Notes under the pieces: generated by a model
What the model was told of the DNA's origin: nothing
Database searches by the model: none
The model's input: the letters and a program-made list of their open reading frames with translations, nothing else
Shown here: piece by piece, positions 26,976 through 34,666 of the stretch
Layout of the letters: each line of letters opens with the position of its first letter
Numbering within the stretch: position 1 is the stretch's first letter
Assembly (NCBI RefSeq): GCF_030150285.1
Contig: NZ_JASLGE010000039.1
Coordinates: forward strand, 1-64,000
DNA from: Pseudomonas sp.
GTDB taxonomy: Bacteria; Pseudomonadota; Gammaproteobacteria; Pseudomonadales; Pseudomonadaceae
Reading direction: 5' to 3'
Length of the DNA: 64,000 nucleotides
Program-made: the position numbers and the translations under genes

Positions 26976-28468
26976 CCTCTCGTTCGCTTAACCTTGCCCC
27001 GGCCCTGTCGCCCCAACGCTGGGCGCTTGCCCGTGGCTCGCGCCTGCTGGGGCTGGTGCTCTCGGGGTTGCTGCTCAGCGCGTGTGCGATCGGCCCGGAC
27101 TACCAGCGCCCTGAACTGACACCGCCCGCGCAGTACAAAGAAGCCGCCGGCTGGACCCAGGCCAACCCCAGCGACGCCCTGGCCCGTGGGGCGTGGTGGG
27201 AGCTGTATGGCGATCAACAGCTCAATGCGCTGGTTGAGCGCCTGAACACGTCCAACCAGACCGTTGCACAGTCTGAGGCCCAGTTCCGTCAGGCTCAGGC
27301 CCTGGTGCGCAGTGCGCGCGGGGCATTTTTGCCGAGCGCGGACTTGAGCGTGGGCAAAACCCGCTCCAGCCAAGGCACCGGCAGTTCCAATTCGAGCCTG
27401 ACCAGCTCCAGCAGCGGCATTCGCGACACCTTGAATGCACAGGTCGGCGTGAGCTGGGAAGCGGACATCTGGGGTAAATTGCGCCGAGGCCTGGAGGCCA
27501 ATGAAGCCAGCGCCGAGGCTAGCTTGGCCGACCTGGCGGCCATGCGTTTGAGCCAACAATCGGAACTGGTGCAGAACTACCTGCAATTGCGTGTGATTGA
27601 TGAGCAGAAGCGTTTGCTGGAGGCCACCGTCGAGGCGTACCAGCGCTCCTTGAAAATGTCCGAGAACCAATACCGCGCCGGTATTTCCGGCAAGGACGCG
27701 GTAGCGCAGGCGCAAACCCAATTGCACAACACCCGGGCCAGCCTGATTGACTTGATCTGGCAGCGTGCGCAATTCGAGAACGCCATCGCCGTGCTGACCG
27801 GGCAGTTACCGTCCGGGTTTACCTTGGCAGAGGTCAACCGCGTGCCCGCCTTGCCGGCCATTCCGGTGAGCGTGCCGTCGCAGTTGCTGGAGCGTCGCCC
27901 CGATATTGCCTCGGCAGAGCGCGCCATTATCGCCGCCAATGCCAATATTGGCGTAGCCAAGGCGGCTTACTACCCTGACTTGAGCCTGAGCCTGTCGGGC
28001 GGTTACAGCAGCAGCACCTATGAAGACTGGATCAGCGTGCCGAACCGTTTCTGGTCGCTGGGGCCGAAAATTTCGTTGCCACTGTTTGATGGCGGCCAAC
28101 GTTCGGCTGAAGTCGACCGCAATGAAGCGGTGTATGACCAGACGGTGGCCAAGTACCGCCAGACCGTGCTCGACGGCTTTCGCGAGGTGGAAAACTACCT
28201 GGTGCAGTTGAAGGTGCTGGGGGACGAGGCGGTGGTGCAGGCGCAGGCGCTGGCGTCGGCGCGCGAGTCACTGCGCCTGACCAGCAATCAGTACAAGGCC
28301 GGCCTGATTGCCTACCTGGATGTGGTCAATGTGCAAACCACCGCGCTGAGTACCGAACGCAGCGCCCTCACCCTGCTGCAGAGTCAATTGATTGCTAGCG
28401 TGCAGTTGATCGCCGCCCTGGGGGGCGGCTGGGACGGCAACACGGACCTCACCGACAGGCCGCAGTGA
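26972..28468 (+). CDS. opmB: outer-membrane efflux lipoprotein OpmB (NodT/OprM family)
   Basis: 498-residue TolC-like channel. The signal sequence ends LVLSGLLLSACAIGPDY, with the lipobox Cys near residue 38, followed by the family signature GPDYQRPELTPPAQY. Two outer_membrane_efflux repeats are visible, one starting near WWELYGDQQLNALVERLNTSNQTVAQSEAQFRQAQALVRSARGAFLP and one near IPSQLLERRPDIASAERAIIAANANIGVAKAAYYP (VPSQLLERRPDIA). It completes the MuxABC-OpmB tripartite pump. The start overlaps the muxC stop, and a GC hairpin follows the gene. Confidence 0.94.
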   Translation: MTSRSLNLAPALSPQRWALARGSRLLGLVLSGLLLSACAIGPDYQRPELTPPAQYKEAAGWTQANPSDALARGAWWELYGDQQLNALVERLNTSNQTVAQSEAQFRQAQALVRSARGAFLPSADLSVGKTRSSQGTGSSNSSLTSSSSGIRDTLNAQVGVSWEADIWGKLRRGLEANEASAEASLADLAAMRLSQQSELVQNYLQLRVIDEQKRLLEATVEAYQRSLKMSENQYRAGISGKDAVAQAQTQLHNTRASLIDLIWQRAQFENAIAVLTGQLPSGFTLAEVNRVPALPAIPVSVPSQLLERRPDIASAERAIIAANANIGVAKAAYYPDLSLSLSGGYSSSTYEDWISVPNRFWSLGPKISLPLFDGGQRSAEVDRNEAVYDQTVAKYRQTVLDGFREVENYLVQLKVLGDEAVVQAQALASARESLRLTSNQYKAGLIAYLDVVNVQTTALSTERSALTLLQSQLIASVQLIAALGGGWDGNTDLTDRPQ

Positions 28469-28500
28469 GCGCATCACGCCGGCCGGAGGAGGCCGTATAA

Positions 28501-28525
28501 GGGGGGAGCGAGCGCCTGTCCCCCC
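28501..28525. terminator. bidirectional hairpin between opmB and the HPP gene
   Basis: GGGGGGA (28501-28507) pairs with TCCCCCC (28519-28525) across an 11-base loop. It sits between the convergent stops at 28468 and 28529. There is no long T run, so efficiency is uncertain. Confidence 0.5.
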
Positions 28526-28528
28526 TCA

Positions 28529-29245
28529 TCAATTGCTGTGGGAAAGGACCTCACCGACGCTACGGCGCCGTGCATAGTGTTCACTGGTGCGGATCAAGGT
28601 TTCGAGGTCTTCGGGTGTCACGTCAATAAACGCCTCCATTTGCTCCATCGCCTTTTGCAAATCGTCGGCGGTGATGCCCGGATCGCTGGCACTGGCGGGC
28701 GAGATGATGGCTGGGCTCGGCGCTGACAGCGGCTTGGGGTAACGCACCCGCGTCAGGTTGTTGTAGAGCAGCGCCATCACCAGCATGCCCGCCGCTGCCA
28801 GCATGACAGGGCCTACCAGGCCCCAGCCCAGCAGTGCGCTGTCCGGGTCAGCCAACACCACCAGCAACGCCAACGCTCCGGCGGGCGGGTGCAGACAGCG
28901 CAACAGGCACATGCACATCAGTGACAGGCCGACCGCCAGGCAAGCGCTGTCCAGGGTACGCCCGAGAAAGTGCGCCACTGCCAGCGAGACCAGGGTCGCG
29001 CTCAAGTAGCCGCCGAGTATCGACCAAGGTTGCGCCAGTGCCCCCGACGATACCGCGAACAATAAAACCGCCGAGGCCCCCAGAGGGCCAATCAAATGCA
29101 TGGCCACGGGCTTGCCGAACGCCAGGCTGCAAAGCCAGACACTGAATAATGTAGCCAGGGATACACCGATGGCGGCTCGGCTCCACTCGGTGGGGCGGGT
29201 GTGGGTGGCCGCAGGCAGTAAGCGGCTGATCCAGCGAATGTGCAT
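28529..29245 (-). CDS. HPP-family integral membrane protein
   Basis: 238-residue inner-membrane protein. After the cytoplasmic start it has four to five hydrophobic segments and the motif CLHPPAGALALLVVLADPD, which names the HPP family. GPLGASAVLLFAVSSGALAQPWSILGG is also typical. The C-terminal 55 residues are soluble (ITADDLQKAMEQMEAFIDVTPEDLETLI) and probably cytoplasmic. Cyanobacterial HPP proteins have been linked to nitrite transport; for proteobacterial members the role is not settled. I used the ATG giving MHIRWISRLL, since the 21 codons before it lack family similarity. Confidence 0.85.
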   Translation of the reverse strand: MHIRWISRLLPAATHTRPTEWSRAAIGVSLATLFSVWLCSLAFGKPVAMHLIGPLGASAVLLFAVSSGALAQPWSILGGYLSATLVSLAVAHFLGRTLDSACLAVGLSLMCMCLLRCLHPPAGALALLVVLADPDSALLGWGLVGPVMLAAAGMLVMALLYNNLTRVRYPKPLSAPSPAIISPASASDPGITADDLQKAMEQMEAFIDVTPEDLETLIRTSEHYARRRSVGEVLSHSN

Positions 29246-29437
29246 GGTAGGGACGGTCCGGTGCAGGTCTCGTTGCGGAAAAAAAAGGGCTATGCGAGTG
29301 AGTCGCAAGCCCTTTAAAGGGTTCCTTCATTTGGGGGAGGAACCTGCGCAGTGTGCAGAGCGTTAAAGCAATCTGCAAATTCATAATAATGATGTTTAAC
29401 TGCATTTTAATTGAGCTAAGTGCAGGTGTAAGGTGTG

Positions 29438-29725
29438 TTAGGTGCCGGCGGTGGGCTCAGCAGGCGATCTGCCCCAGGCGGGGTTGCCCGAAGCCTGTTT
29501 TCCCAGTACCCGGTCATAGACGTCGTTGCTGAACAGTCGCCGTTCAATATGGCCACGCCAGTCGGGGCTATCGGCCAGCGGCCCTTTCAAGATAAGCAAT
29601 GCATCACGCAACGCCATCAGTTTGCCCAGTTCCGGCCTACAAGTCCCGGCCGAAAAGCGCTCGGCCCGGGTACACACATATGCACCTTGAGCGGGTTCAT
29701 TATCGGCTGCAAAGGAATGGCTCAT
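29438..29725 (-). CDS. small protein of unknown function
   Basis: 95-residue soluble protein with no recognised domain. It has two Cys (YVCTRAERFSAGTCRPELGKL) in the N-terminal third, an amphipathic stretch KLMALRDALLILKGPLADSPDWRGHIERRLFSNDVYDRVLGKQ, and a Pro/Gly-rich end. The ATG giving MSHSF is favoured because GGAG lies nine bases before it; an ATG five codons upstream has no ribosome site. It stands alone, 192 bp from the HPP gene start and beside a long region without genes. Coding potential is supported by codon use and the ribosome site only. Confidence 0.55.
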   Translation of the reverse strand: MSHSFAADNEPAQGAYVCTRAERFSAGTCRPELGKLMALRDALLILKGPLADSPDWRGHIERRLFSNDVYDRVLGKQASGNPAWGRSPAEPTAGT

Positions 29726-30386
29726 CACGTCGTACTCCATAATGGGAGGGTATTGGGCTGAGTAAGGTCCTTGAAACAGGGTGAGGGCGCATCGTACGCG
29801 CCGTGGTCAGGGTGTGCATGGCGATACAAGCAGTGACACATCTGCCATTTACTTAGTGTGCGATCTGGGATTCAGGCGGACGATTGTAAAGCGCCTAAAC
29901 AGGGAGGTGTTGTCAGTCACTGCGTAGCTGGAGATAAGATTTACGGAGAAAATCGTAGGATTATTCAAAAGCCGCGACGAGCGTTTTCAGTGCTTCGAGT
30001 CATCCGCCGTTATTGGAAAAGGTGTACGTGCTCAGATGGGTTATCTGGCGCAAATGTACTTCAGCGTTCAAATATCGAAATACTTTTCAGTCGAGGCGGC
30101 CAAGGTGCGCCTGCGTGCGCCCTTTTCAGCCTCTGAGCTGAATTTCTTGCTATAAACGCACTCCATTAGCCTCGGCGAAGAGCCTGATTGTTCATTTTCC
30201 AGGTTTTACTGGACCAATTGCTGTCATTTCAGTTGCTGACTCGATAAGTCGGCCTTAGACTGCCGCCCCTCGTAAATTGAGTGCCGGGTGGCGCTTGAGA
30301 TAGATGGCACCTGACGGGTTGGGATGAAGATCGGTCAGGACACTCCCCAGTTCGCCTTAATGCACGTATTTTTTATAGAGAAATCA
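29726..30386. other. long gene-poor region upstream of dksA2
   Basis: A 661-bp stretch with no gene I can support. The part 29850-30290 is clearly richer in A+T than the neighbours. An open frame at 29858-30136 on the plus strand shows no domain and no good ribosome site. The end (about 30240-30340) contains promoter-like TTAGACT and the pair GTGCC/GGCAC around 30283-30314, which could fold in the leader of dksA2. It may hold a small RNA or decayed DNA; the sequence does not decide. Confidence 0.45.
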
Positions 30387-30791
30387 ATGACAAAGGATAA
30401 GTTGCTGGCCATGCCGGCGGATGACTACATGAATGCCGAGCAACAGCAATTTTTCACTGTGCTGTTGCAAAACATGAAAGTTGAAACCCACGCGCGTATC
30501 GAGCAGAACCGCATTGCCATCGAGAGCCTGGACACGCCTGCAGACCCGGCCGATGCCGCATCGGTTGAAGAAGAGCGCACCTGGCTGGTGAACTCCATTG
30601 ACCGTGATCAGCGCATGCTGCCTCAGTTGGAGCAAGCACTGGAGCGCATCAAGGAAGACAGCTTTGGCTGGTGCGACGACAGCGGTGAGGCAATTGGCCT
30701 TAAGCGTCTGTTGATCAGCCCGACCACCAAGTACTGCATTGAGGCGCAAGAGCGCCACGAGCAAATCGACAAGCACCAGCGTCAAGCTTGA
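30387..30791 (+). CDS. dksA2: DksA2-type RNA polymerase regulator lacking the full zinc finger
   Basis: 134-residue member of the DksA/TraR family, which binds the RNA polymerase secondary channel and works with ppGpp. The coiled-coil tip keeps the acidic motif DPADAASVEEE. The C-terminal finger has only two of four Cys: GWCDDSG (CxxS) and KYCIEAQ (CxxA). This is the pattern of P. aeruginosa DksA2, which works without zinc and replaces DksA when zinc is scarce. In P. aeruginosa the gene is Zur-repressed; I looked for a TGTTATA-type Zur palindrome in 30100-30386 and did not see one. The start giving MTKDKLLAMPADDYM fits the family. A perfect hairpin follows. Confidence 0.92.
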   Translation: MTKDKLLAMPADDYMNAEQQQFFTVLLQNMKVETHARIEQNRIAIESLDTPADPADAASVEEERTWLVNSIDRDQRMLPQLEQALERIKEDSFGWCDDSGEAIGLKRLLISPTTKYCIEAQERHEQIDKHQRQA

Positions 30792-30804
30792 TTGCTTGAC
30801 CGCA

Positions 30805-30829
30805 CCGGAGCCGCGTCCTGCGGCTCCGG
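30805..30829. terminator. perfect hairpin between dksA2 and the DUF2789 gene
   Basis: CCGGAGCCGC, loop GTCCT, GCGGCTCCGG, a 10-bp perfect stem between two convergent genes. No T run follows on either strand, so it may work as a bidirectional barrier or stabilise the 3' ends. Confidence 0.6.
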
Positions 30830-30938
30830 CAGTCAGTCAAAGGCTGGCATCCTGTGCATTGCGGCTTGAAGGGCGGCGCGCAACCCTTCTTCTGGAGCCG
30901 TCAGCGATCATCAACGGTCCAACCCGCCAGCCTGAAAC

Positions 30939-31178
30939 TCAGTGAGCGGGGCGCAGACGTGTGTTCAACTGGTCGATAACCAACGCCCAGTTATCGTCAG
31001 CATTCAGGTGCTCTTTCAGAAATTGGGCTTGATCCGCTTTCCAGAAGGGGGCGTCTTCCAGCCTTAGATCAGCCTCAAGCGGCGAATGCTGCGTAATGAA
31101 CGCCTCAATGGCTTCGTCATCGGACTTGAGTCCCAGTTGCGCGAAAAGCGTGTTCATGTTGGTTGCCGTTTCGTCCAT
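30939..31178 (-). CDS. DUF2789 domain protein
   Basis: 79-residue soluble protein matching DUF2789: MNTLFAQLGLKSDDEAIEAFITQHSPLEADLRLEDAPFWKADQAQFLKEHLNADDNWALVIDQLNTRLR covers nearly its whole length. The family is small, mostly found in gammaproteobacteria, with no assigned role. AAGGAG lies seven bases before the ATG giving MDETATN, which decides the start over an upstream in-frame codon. It converges on dksA2. Confidence 0.88.
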   Translation of the reverse strand: MDETATNMNTLFAQLGLKSDDEAIEAFITQHSPLEADLRLEDAPFWKADQAQFLKEHLNADDNWALVIDQLNTRLRPAH

Positions 31179-31291
31179 GGTGATCTCCTTGTGGGCTGGG
31201 TGGTTCTGTGTATTTGAGGGCATTGAGCGGCAAACGTTCGATGCCGTTGCAGGCCAGGCTCACCAGGGCTCGAACCGGGCCTGTCGCGCGA

Positions 31292-31522
31292 TCAGGTGTT
31301 GAGCGCGCCGGCGTCTACTGCATGCTTCAAGGCCAGTGCGGATTCCTGGGCAGCCGTTTCAGCGACATCGGCAGTCTTGAACCAGCGATCTTTTTCGACC
31401 TGGTGGTAAGTCACCGTTTTAAGAGGTGGTTTGGCCCGCATGACAATCACTGCCTGAAACTCACCGTCGACCTCTTTGGACTCGCCGCGGATAAAAAACT
31501 CGCCAATATCAAATTCCGTCAC
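31292..31522 (-). CDS. small protein of unknown function
   Basis: 76-residue soluble protein starting at GTG with GGGA nine bases upstream. The sequence reads as a small beta-rich then helical domain: FDIGEFFIRGESKEVDGEFQAVIVMRAK, then TVTYHQVEKDRWFKTADVAETAAQESALALKHAVDAGAL. No family is recognised. It lies 113 bp upstream of the DUF2789 gene on the same strand and could be co-transcribed with it. Confidence 0.6.
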   Translation of the reverse strand: MTEFDIGEFFIRGESKEVDGEFQAVIVMRAKPPLKTVTYHQVEKDRWFKTADVAETAAQESALALKHAVDAGALNT

Positions 31523-31668
31523 GTGTCACTTTCCCTGGATTCAATGGAGTTCAGTTGAACTGGCGGTATCCGCCAAGTCAGTGGCAAGAGTATGGCAGTT
31601 GTTGACCCTCAGTGGCGTAGTTAAGTCATACGTTAGATGAGCGCCATGTCCTACAATGGCTCAAACGG

Positions 31669-31929
31669 TCAGCAAACCTGCGAATCTGCCTTTTCAAGGT
31701 TCCTCGCGAGTTCGCACGCTGCATTATGGGTGCAGCGAAAGCCTTTGATCTGACCTGTGCCAGTGTCGCGGATGTGAAAAAAGCCATGCCCCACCGGGAT
31801 CACTTGATACTGGGGTGCTTGCGTATACCCAACTTTAGGCAGGAGCCGGTAGAATGGCTCTCTGGCAGTGTTTGGATGCGCACTTTGACTGTCCGGGGGC
31901 GATGCAAGGGGGGTGTTGTGTCTGTTCAC
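31669..31929 (-). CDS. small protein of unknown function
   Basis: 86-residue protein starting at GTG with AAGGA nine bases upstream. The core reads EPFYRLLPKVGYTQAPQYQVIPVGHGFFHIRDTGTGQIKGFRCTHNAACELARNLEKA, a pattern like a small beta sheet plus one helix with two Cys (FRCTHNAACELA). I do not recognise a domain. It is 146 bp upstream of the 76-residue gene on the same strand; together with the DUF2789 gene this makes three small leftward genes in a row. Confidence 0.6.
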   Translation of the reverse strand: MNRHNTPLASPPDSQSAHPNTAREPFYRLLPKVGYTQAPQYQVIPVGHGFFHIRDTGTGQIKGFRCTHNAACELARNLEKADSQVC

Positions 31930-32320
31930 GGGGAGTATCCTTCTGATCTGCGGGTAAGACTCAATGGTTTGAATGGCCCACGTGCAGTGTGTGTATTAGA
32001 ATTGCCAAGTGTTGGCGCTGTTCTATTTGTAAGGTTTTTTTGTAAAGTGCGGTGTCAGACGTTACCTCTTTAAAAGCAGGCTTTTACCGTGTGTGCTTTA
32101 GACCTTTCCGTGATCAGGGCCGGTTAATGCCCTTCAATCCCGGACGTCCGTTTCACGTGGCCAGCGGGGTGACGTTGCGCTCGCCTTGAAGCCACATCAC
32201 TCCCGGCCCGATCGGTCAGGAAAACTGTGCAATACCCGGTTTTCATCAATGGCTGCGGCCTTTTTTCTGCTGCCTGTTTTTTGCTAAGGCGGCACCATTT
32301 CTGAGTTTGAGGGCTTTTCG
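31930..32320. other. intergenic region between divergent small genes
   Basis: A 391-bp stretch between divergent genes with no supportable gene. It contains T-rich runs near 32030-32042 and the perfect inverted repeat TAAAAGC-AG-GCTTTTA at 32071-32086. Promoters for both sides must lie here, but I see no strong -35/-10 pair. TGTAAG near 32029 lacks the second half of a GacA box. Confidence 0.45.
32071..32086. repeat. short perfect inverted repeat
   Basis: TAAAAGC, AG, GCTTTTA. The two-base centre is too short for a stable RNA loop, so a protein-binding palindrome is as likely as a hairpin. It lies 142 bp before the 86-residue gene and 235 bp before the TTG of the next gene. Confidence 0.4.
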
Positions 32321-32791
32321 TTGGCAGTTAGCAATTTGGAGATGCATGCATTATTTGTGTTGGGTGACTTGCGGGCACGGTTGGTCAAACTGTTCCACTC
32401 GCGCTTTGTTTATGTCACCGAGCAAACGGCAGAAGGTATTTACATCGCTGAAATCGACACTGAAACGGCGCTGGTGGTCGATGACAAGCCGCGTCTGGAA
32501 CTGAAGGTCGGTGATCATTTTCGCGCCGCCGTGTTGCCCAGTCGTGAAGGTGGCAAGTTCGACATCAAGTTTCGCGACATTAAAATCACGGTCTACGGCA
32601 TTGGCGACTACGCGTACGTATCTTCGCCTCAGGGTGAAGGGATTGTGTTCAAGGAAGGTCAGACCGTGATGTTGGTCTTCGCTGCCAACGAGCAGCTTGA
32701 AGGCGGTTTGAGCAAAACGCTGAAAGCGGTGACGACCAAAGTCGCGAAGTGGCGCAAGGGCGAGCTCACGTTCAAGGCCAGCAAAGAGTGA
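32321..32791 (+). CDS. protein of unknown function, first gene of a coupled pair
   Basis: 156-residue soluble protein that I do not recognise. The start appears to be TTG: GAGGG lies at 32309-32313, seven bases before it, while the ATG seven codons later directly touches its GGAG and is poorly placed. The sequence is beta-rich in the middle (SRFVYVTEQTAEGIYIAEIDTETALVV, FDIKFRDIKITVYGIGDYAYV, GIVFKEGQTVMLVFAAN) and ends with a basic helix (LSKTLKAVTTKVAKWRKGELTFK). The N-terminus MAVSNLEMHALFVLGDLRARLVKLF looks like an amphipathic helix. The stop overlaps the next GTG (GTGA), so the two proteins are probably made together. Confidence 0.65.
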   Translation: MAVSNLEMHALFVLGDLRARLVKLFHSRFVYVTEQTAEGIYIAEIDTETALVVDDKPRLELKVGDHFRAAVLPSREGGKFDIKFRDIKITVYGIGDYAYVSSPQGEGIVFKEGQTVMLVFAANEQLEGGLSKTLKAVTTKVAKWRKGELTFKASKE

Positions 32792-32991
32792 CACCTTCGC
32801 GCAGCGAATTTCATCAGCAACACCAGGAACAGGCCCTGGCCCGGGCGGCTGAACTGTATGCCCAACGGGCCGTGTTGCAAGGTGCTTGGCTTAATTGGGT
32901 CGCGGTGCAGCTTTACACGTTGCGCCCGGCTGAATACGCCAGCATGGTTCGCCGCGAGCTGGCGAAGTTGCAGGCAAACGCTGCGTCTTGA
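32788..32991 (+). CDS. small helical protein, second gene of a coupled pair
   Basis: 67-residue protein that starts at GTG overlapping the stop of the previous gene (GTGA), with AAAGAG upstream. It is predicted nearly all helical: SEFHQQHQEQALARAAELYAQRAVLQGAWLNWVAVQLYTLRPAEYASMVRRELAKLQAN. Three Trp/Tyr-containing turns suggest a compact helix bundle or a partner-binding helix hairpin. No family is recognised. Coupling implies a fixed ratio with the 156-residue protein. Confidence 0.6.
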   Translation: MTPSRSEFHQQHQEQALARAAELYAQRAVLQGAWLNWVAVQLYTLRPAEYASMVRRELAKLQANAAS

Positions 32992-33122
32992 TAAAGGGGC
33001 GGGGCAGGGGCTGAGTTCGCGCGAAGGGAGCCGGCAGTGGCGCCCGGCGGCTGCTTTTAATGATGTTTATGCGCGCGCTGGGGTATAACGCCTCACCGCT
33101 TCTGATTGTGAGCCCCCTTGTT

Positions 33123-34478
33123 ATGCAAACCCCTTCACAACGGCCGCTGTGGCTGATCTATCTGATCTTCCTCGCGCCGATGGTGCTGTCCAATTTTCTG
33201 CAGAGCTTTTCCGGCACGCTTAACGGTATCTACGTGGGGCAGATGTTGGGAACGCAGGCGTTGGCAGCCGTGTCGGGGATGTTTCCCATCGTATTTTTCT
33301 TTATTGCGCTGGTGATTGGCCTGGGGGCGGGGGCTTCGGTGCTGATCGGTCAGGCCTGGGGTGCCCGTGAGTTGACGATGGTGAAAAAAATCACCGGTGC
33401 CACCCTGACCCTCGGTGCCATTATCGGCCTGCTTGCCGCTGTGCTGGGCAGTGTCTTTGCCCGGCCCGCACTGCAGGGCCTCGGTACGCCGACGGACGTG
33501 CTGGACGATGCGGTCGCCTATGCTCGAGTGATGATGTTGATCATGCCGCTGTTGCTGGTGTTTATTTTGTTTACCCAACTGTTGCGTGGGGTCAGTGACA
33601 CGGTATCGCCATTGCTGGCCCTGGTGGTTTCAACCGGGGTGGGGCTTGTGCTGACTCCCGCGCTGATTCTGGGCTGGGTGGGCCTGGAACCCATGGGTAT
33701 TGAAAGTGCCGCCTATGCCGGGCTGGTGGGCAATGCGCTGGCCATGGTGTTTCTGGTGTATCGCTTGCGCCATAAAAACAGTGTGATGGCCCCGGACCGC
33801 GAGTTGTGGGCGGCCTTGCGCCTGGACCGGGCCATTCTCGGCAAAGTCCTGTGCATAGGGCTGCCGACCGGGGTGCAGATGGTGGTGTTGTCGCTTTCGG
33901 AGCTGGTGATTCTGGCATTGGTCAACAGCCACGGTTCCCAGGCGACGGCGGCGTATGGTGCGGTCACCCAGATCGTGAACTACGTGCAGTTTCCGGCGCT
34001 GTCGATTTCTGTGGCGGCCTCTATCCTGGGGGCTCAAGCGATTGGTGCCGGGCGTATCGAGCGGATTGGGCCGATTCTGCGCACGGGCCTGATGATCAAC
34101 TTGTGGTTGACTGGCGCACTGGTGCTGCTGGGGTACGGCCTGTCGCATTGGCTGCTCGGGTTGTTTATCACCGATGCCGAGGCTCGGGTGCGGGCCGAAC
34201 ACCTGCTGCACATTATGTTGTGGAGCGTTCTTGTCTTTGGTTTTCAGGCGGTGGTTGGTGGAATCATGCGAGCCAGCGGCGTGGTGCTGGTACCGATGGG
34301 CATCACGATCTTCTGCGTACTGGCCATCGAATTGCCAGTGGCTTACCTGCTCAATGCGCACTTTGGCCTGGAAGGCGTATGGATGGCGTTCCCGGTGACC
34401 TACCTGGCGATGCTGGTGATGCAAGTCACCTACTACCGGCGCGTGTGGCGGCACCGACCGATCGAACGAATGGTCTAG
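33123..34478 (+). CDS. MATE-family efflux transporter
   Basis: 451-residue inner-membrane exporter with 12 hydrophobic segments in two MatE repeats. The first repeat starts LIYLIFLAPMVLSNFLQSFSGTLNGIYVGQMLGTQALAAVSGMFPIVFFFIALVIGLGAGASVLIGQAWGA; the second starts near GKVLCIGLPTGVQMVVLSLSELVILALVNSHGSQATAAYGAVTQI. These are the NorM/DinF-type signatures of sodium- or proton-driven drug export. The ATG giving MQTPSQRPLW places the first helix where the family has it; an in-frame start 21 codons upstream is possible. The substrate is unknown. The gene ends at a dispersed repeat. Confidence 0.9.
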   Translation: MQTPSQRPLWLIYLIFLAPMVLSNFLQSFSGTLNGIYVGQMLGTQALAAVSGMFPIVFFFIALVIGLGAGASVLIGQAWGARELTMVKKITGATLTLGAIIGLLAAVLGSVFARPALQGLGTPTDVLDDAVAYARVMMLIMPLLLVFILFTQLLRGVSDTVSPLLALVVSTGVGLVLTPALILGWVGLEPMGIESAAYAGLVGNALAMVFLVYRLRHKNSVMAPDRELWAALRLDRAILGKVLCIGLPTGVQMVVLSLSELVILALVNSHGSQATAAYGAVTQIVNYVQFPALSISVAASILGAQAIGAGRIERIGPILRTGLMINLWLTGALVLLGYGLSHWLLGLFITDAEARVRAEHLLHIMLWSVLVFGFQAVVGGIMRASGVVLVPMGITIFCVLAIELPVAYLLNAHFGLEGVWMAFPVTYLAMLVMQVTYYRRVWRHRPIERMV

Positions 34479-34483
34479 GTTGC

Positions 34484-34633
34484 GATCAGGCAGCGTCACC
34501 GTGCTGCCTGGTTTCACGACGGCTTCGTCGGAGTGCCGCATCACGCCGGACGTAGCCTCGCACCGCTCGTCAACGACTACGGGTGTAGTCGCTGCCGCAG
34601 GCTGCGAGCGGTTGCGCAGCAATCGTAGCCTCA
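34484..34633. repeat. dispersed intergenic repeat, longest copy
   Basis: Block 34484-34585 matches 129-215 (GATCAGGCAG, CCGGACGTAGCCTCGCA, GCTCGTCAACG). Block 34574-34633 has the hairpin CGACTAC-GGGT-GTAGTCG, then GCTGCCGCAGGCTGCGAGCG and GCGCAGCAATCGTAG. The second block is present in inverted orientation at 41771-41821. It lies between the convergent MATE and MFS genes and probably serves as a 3'-end hairpin. Confidence 0.7.
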
Positions 34634-34666
34634 TGTCGCTAATCAGCTTGACCGTCAACAGGCTCT

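Noticed and set aside
29858..30136. 92-codon open frame in the gene-poor region before dksA2
   Set aside because: No ribosome site, no domain, and an unusual Arg/Cys-rich composition. Kept as non-coding.
30100..30386. Zur box upstream of dksA2
   Set aside because: I searched for TGTTATA-type palindromes by eye and found none; a weak site cannot be excluded.
32026..32050. Possible GacA box (TGTAAG) and a GacA-controlled small RNA
   Set aside because: The second half CTTACA is missing (the sequence reads GTAAAG), and repeated GGA hairpins typical of Rsm RNAs are not seen downstream.
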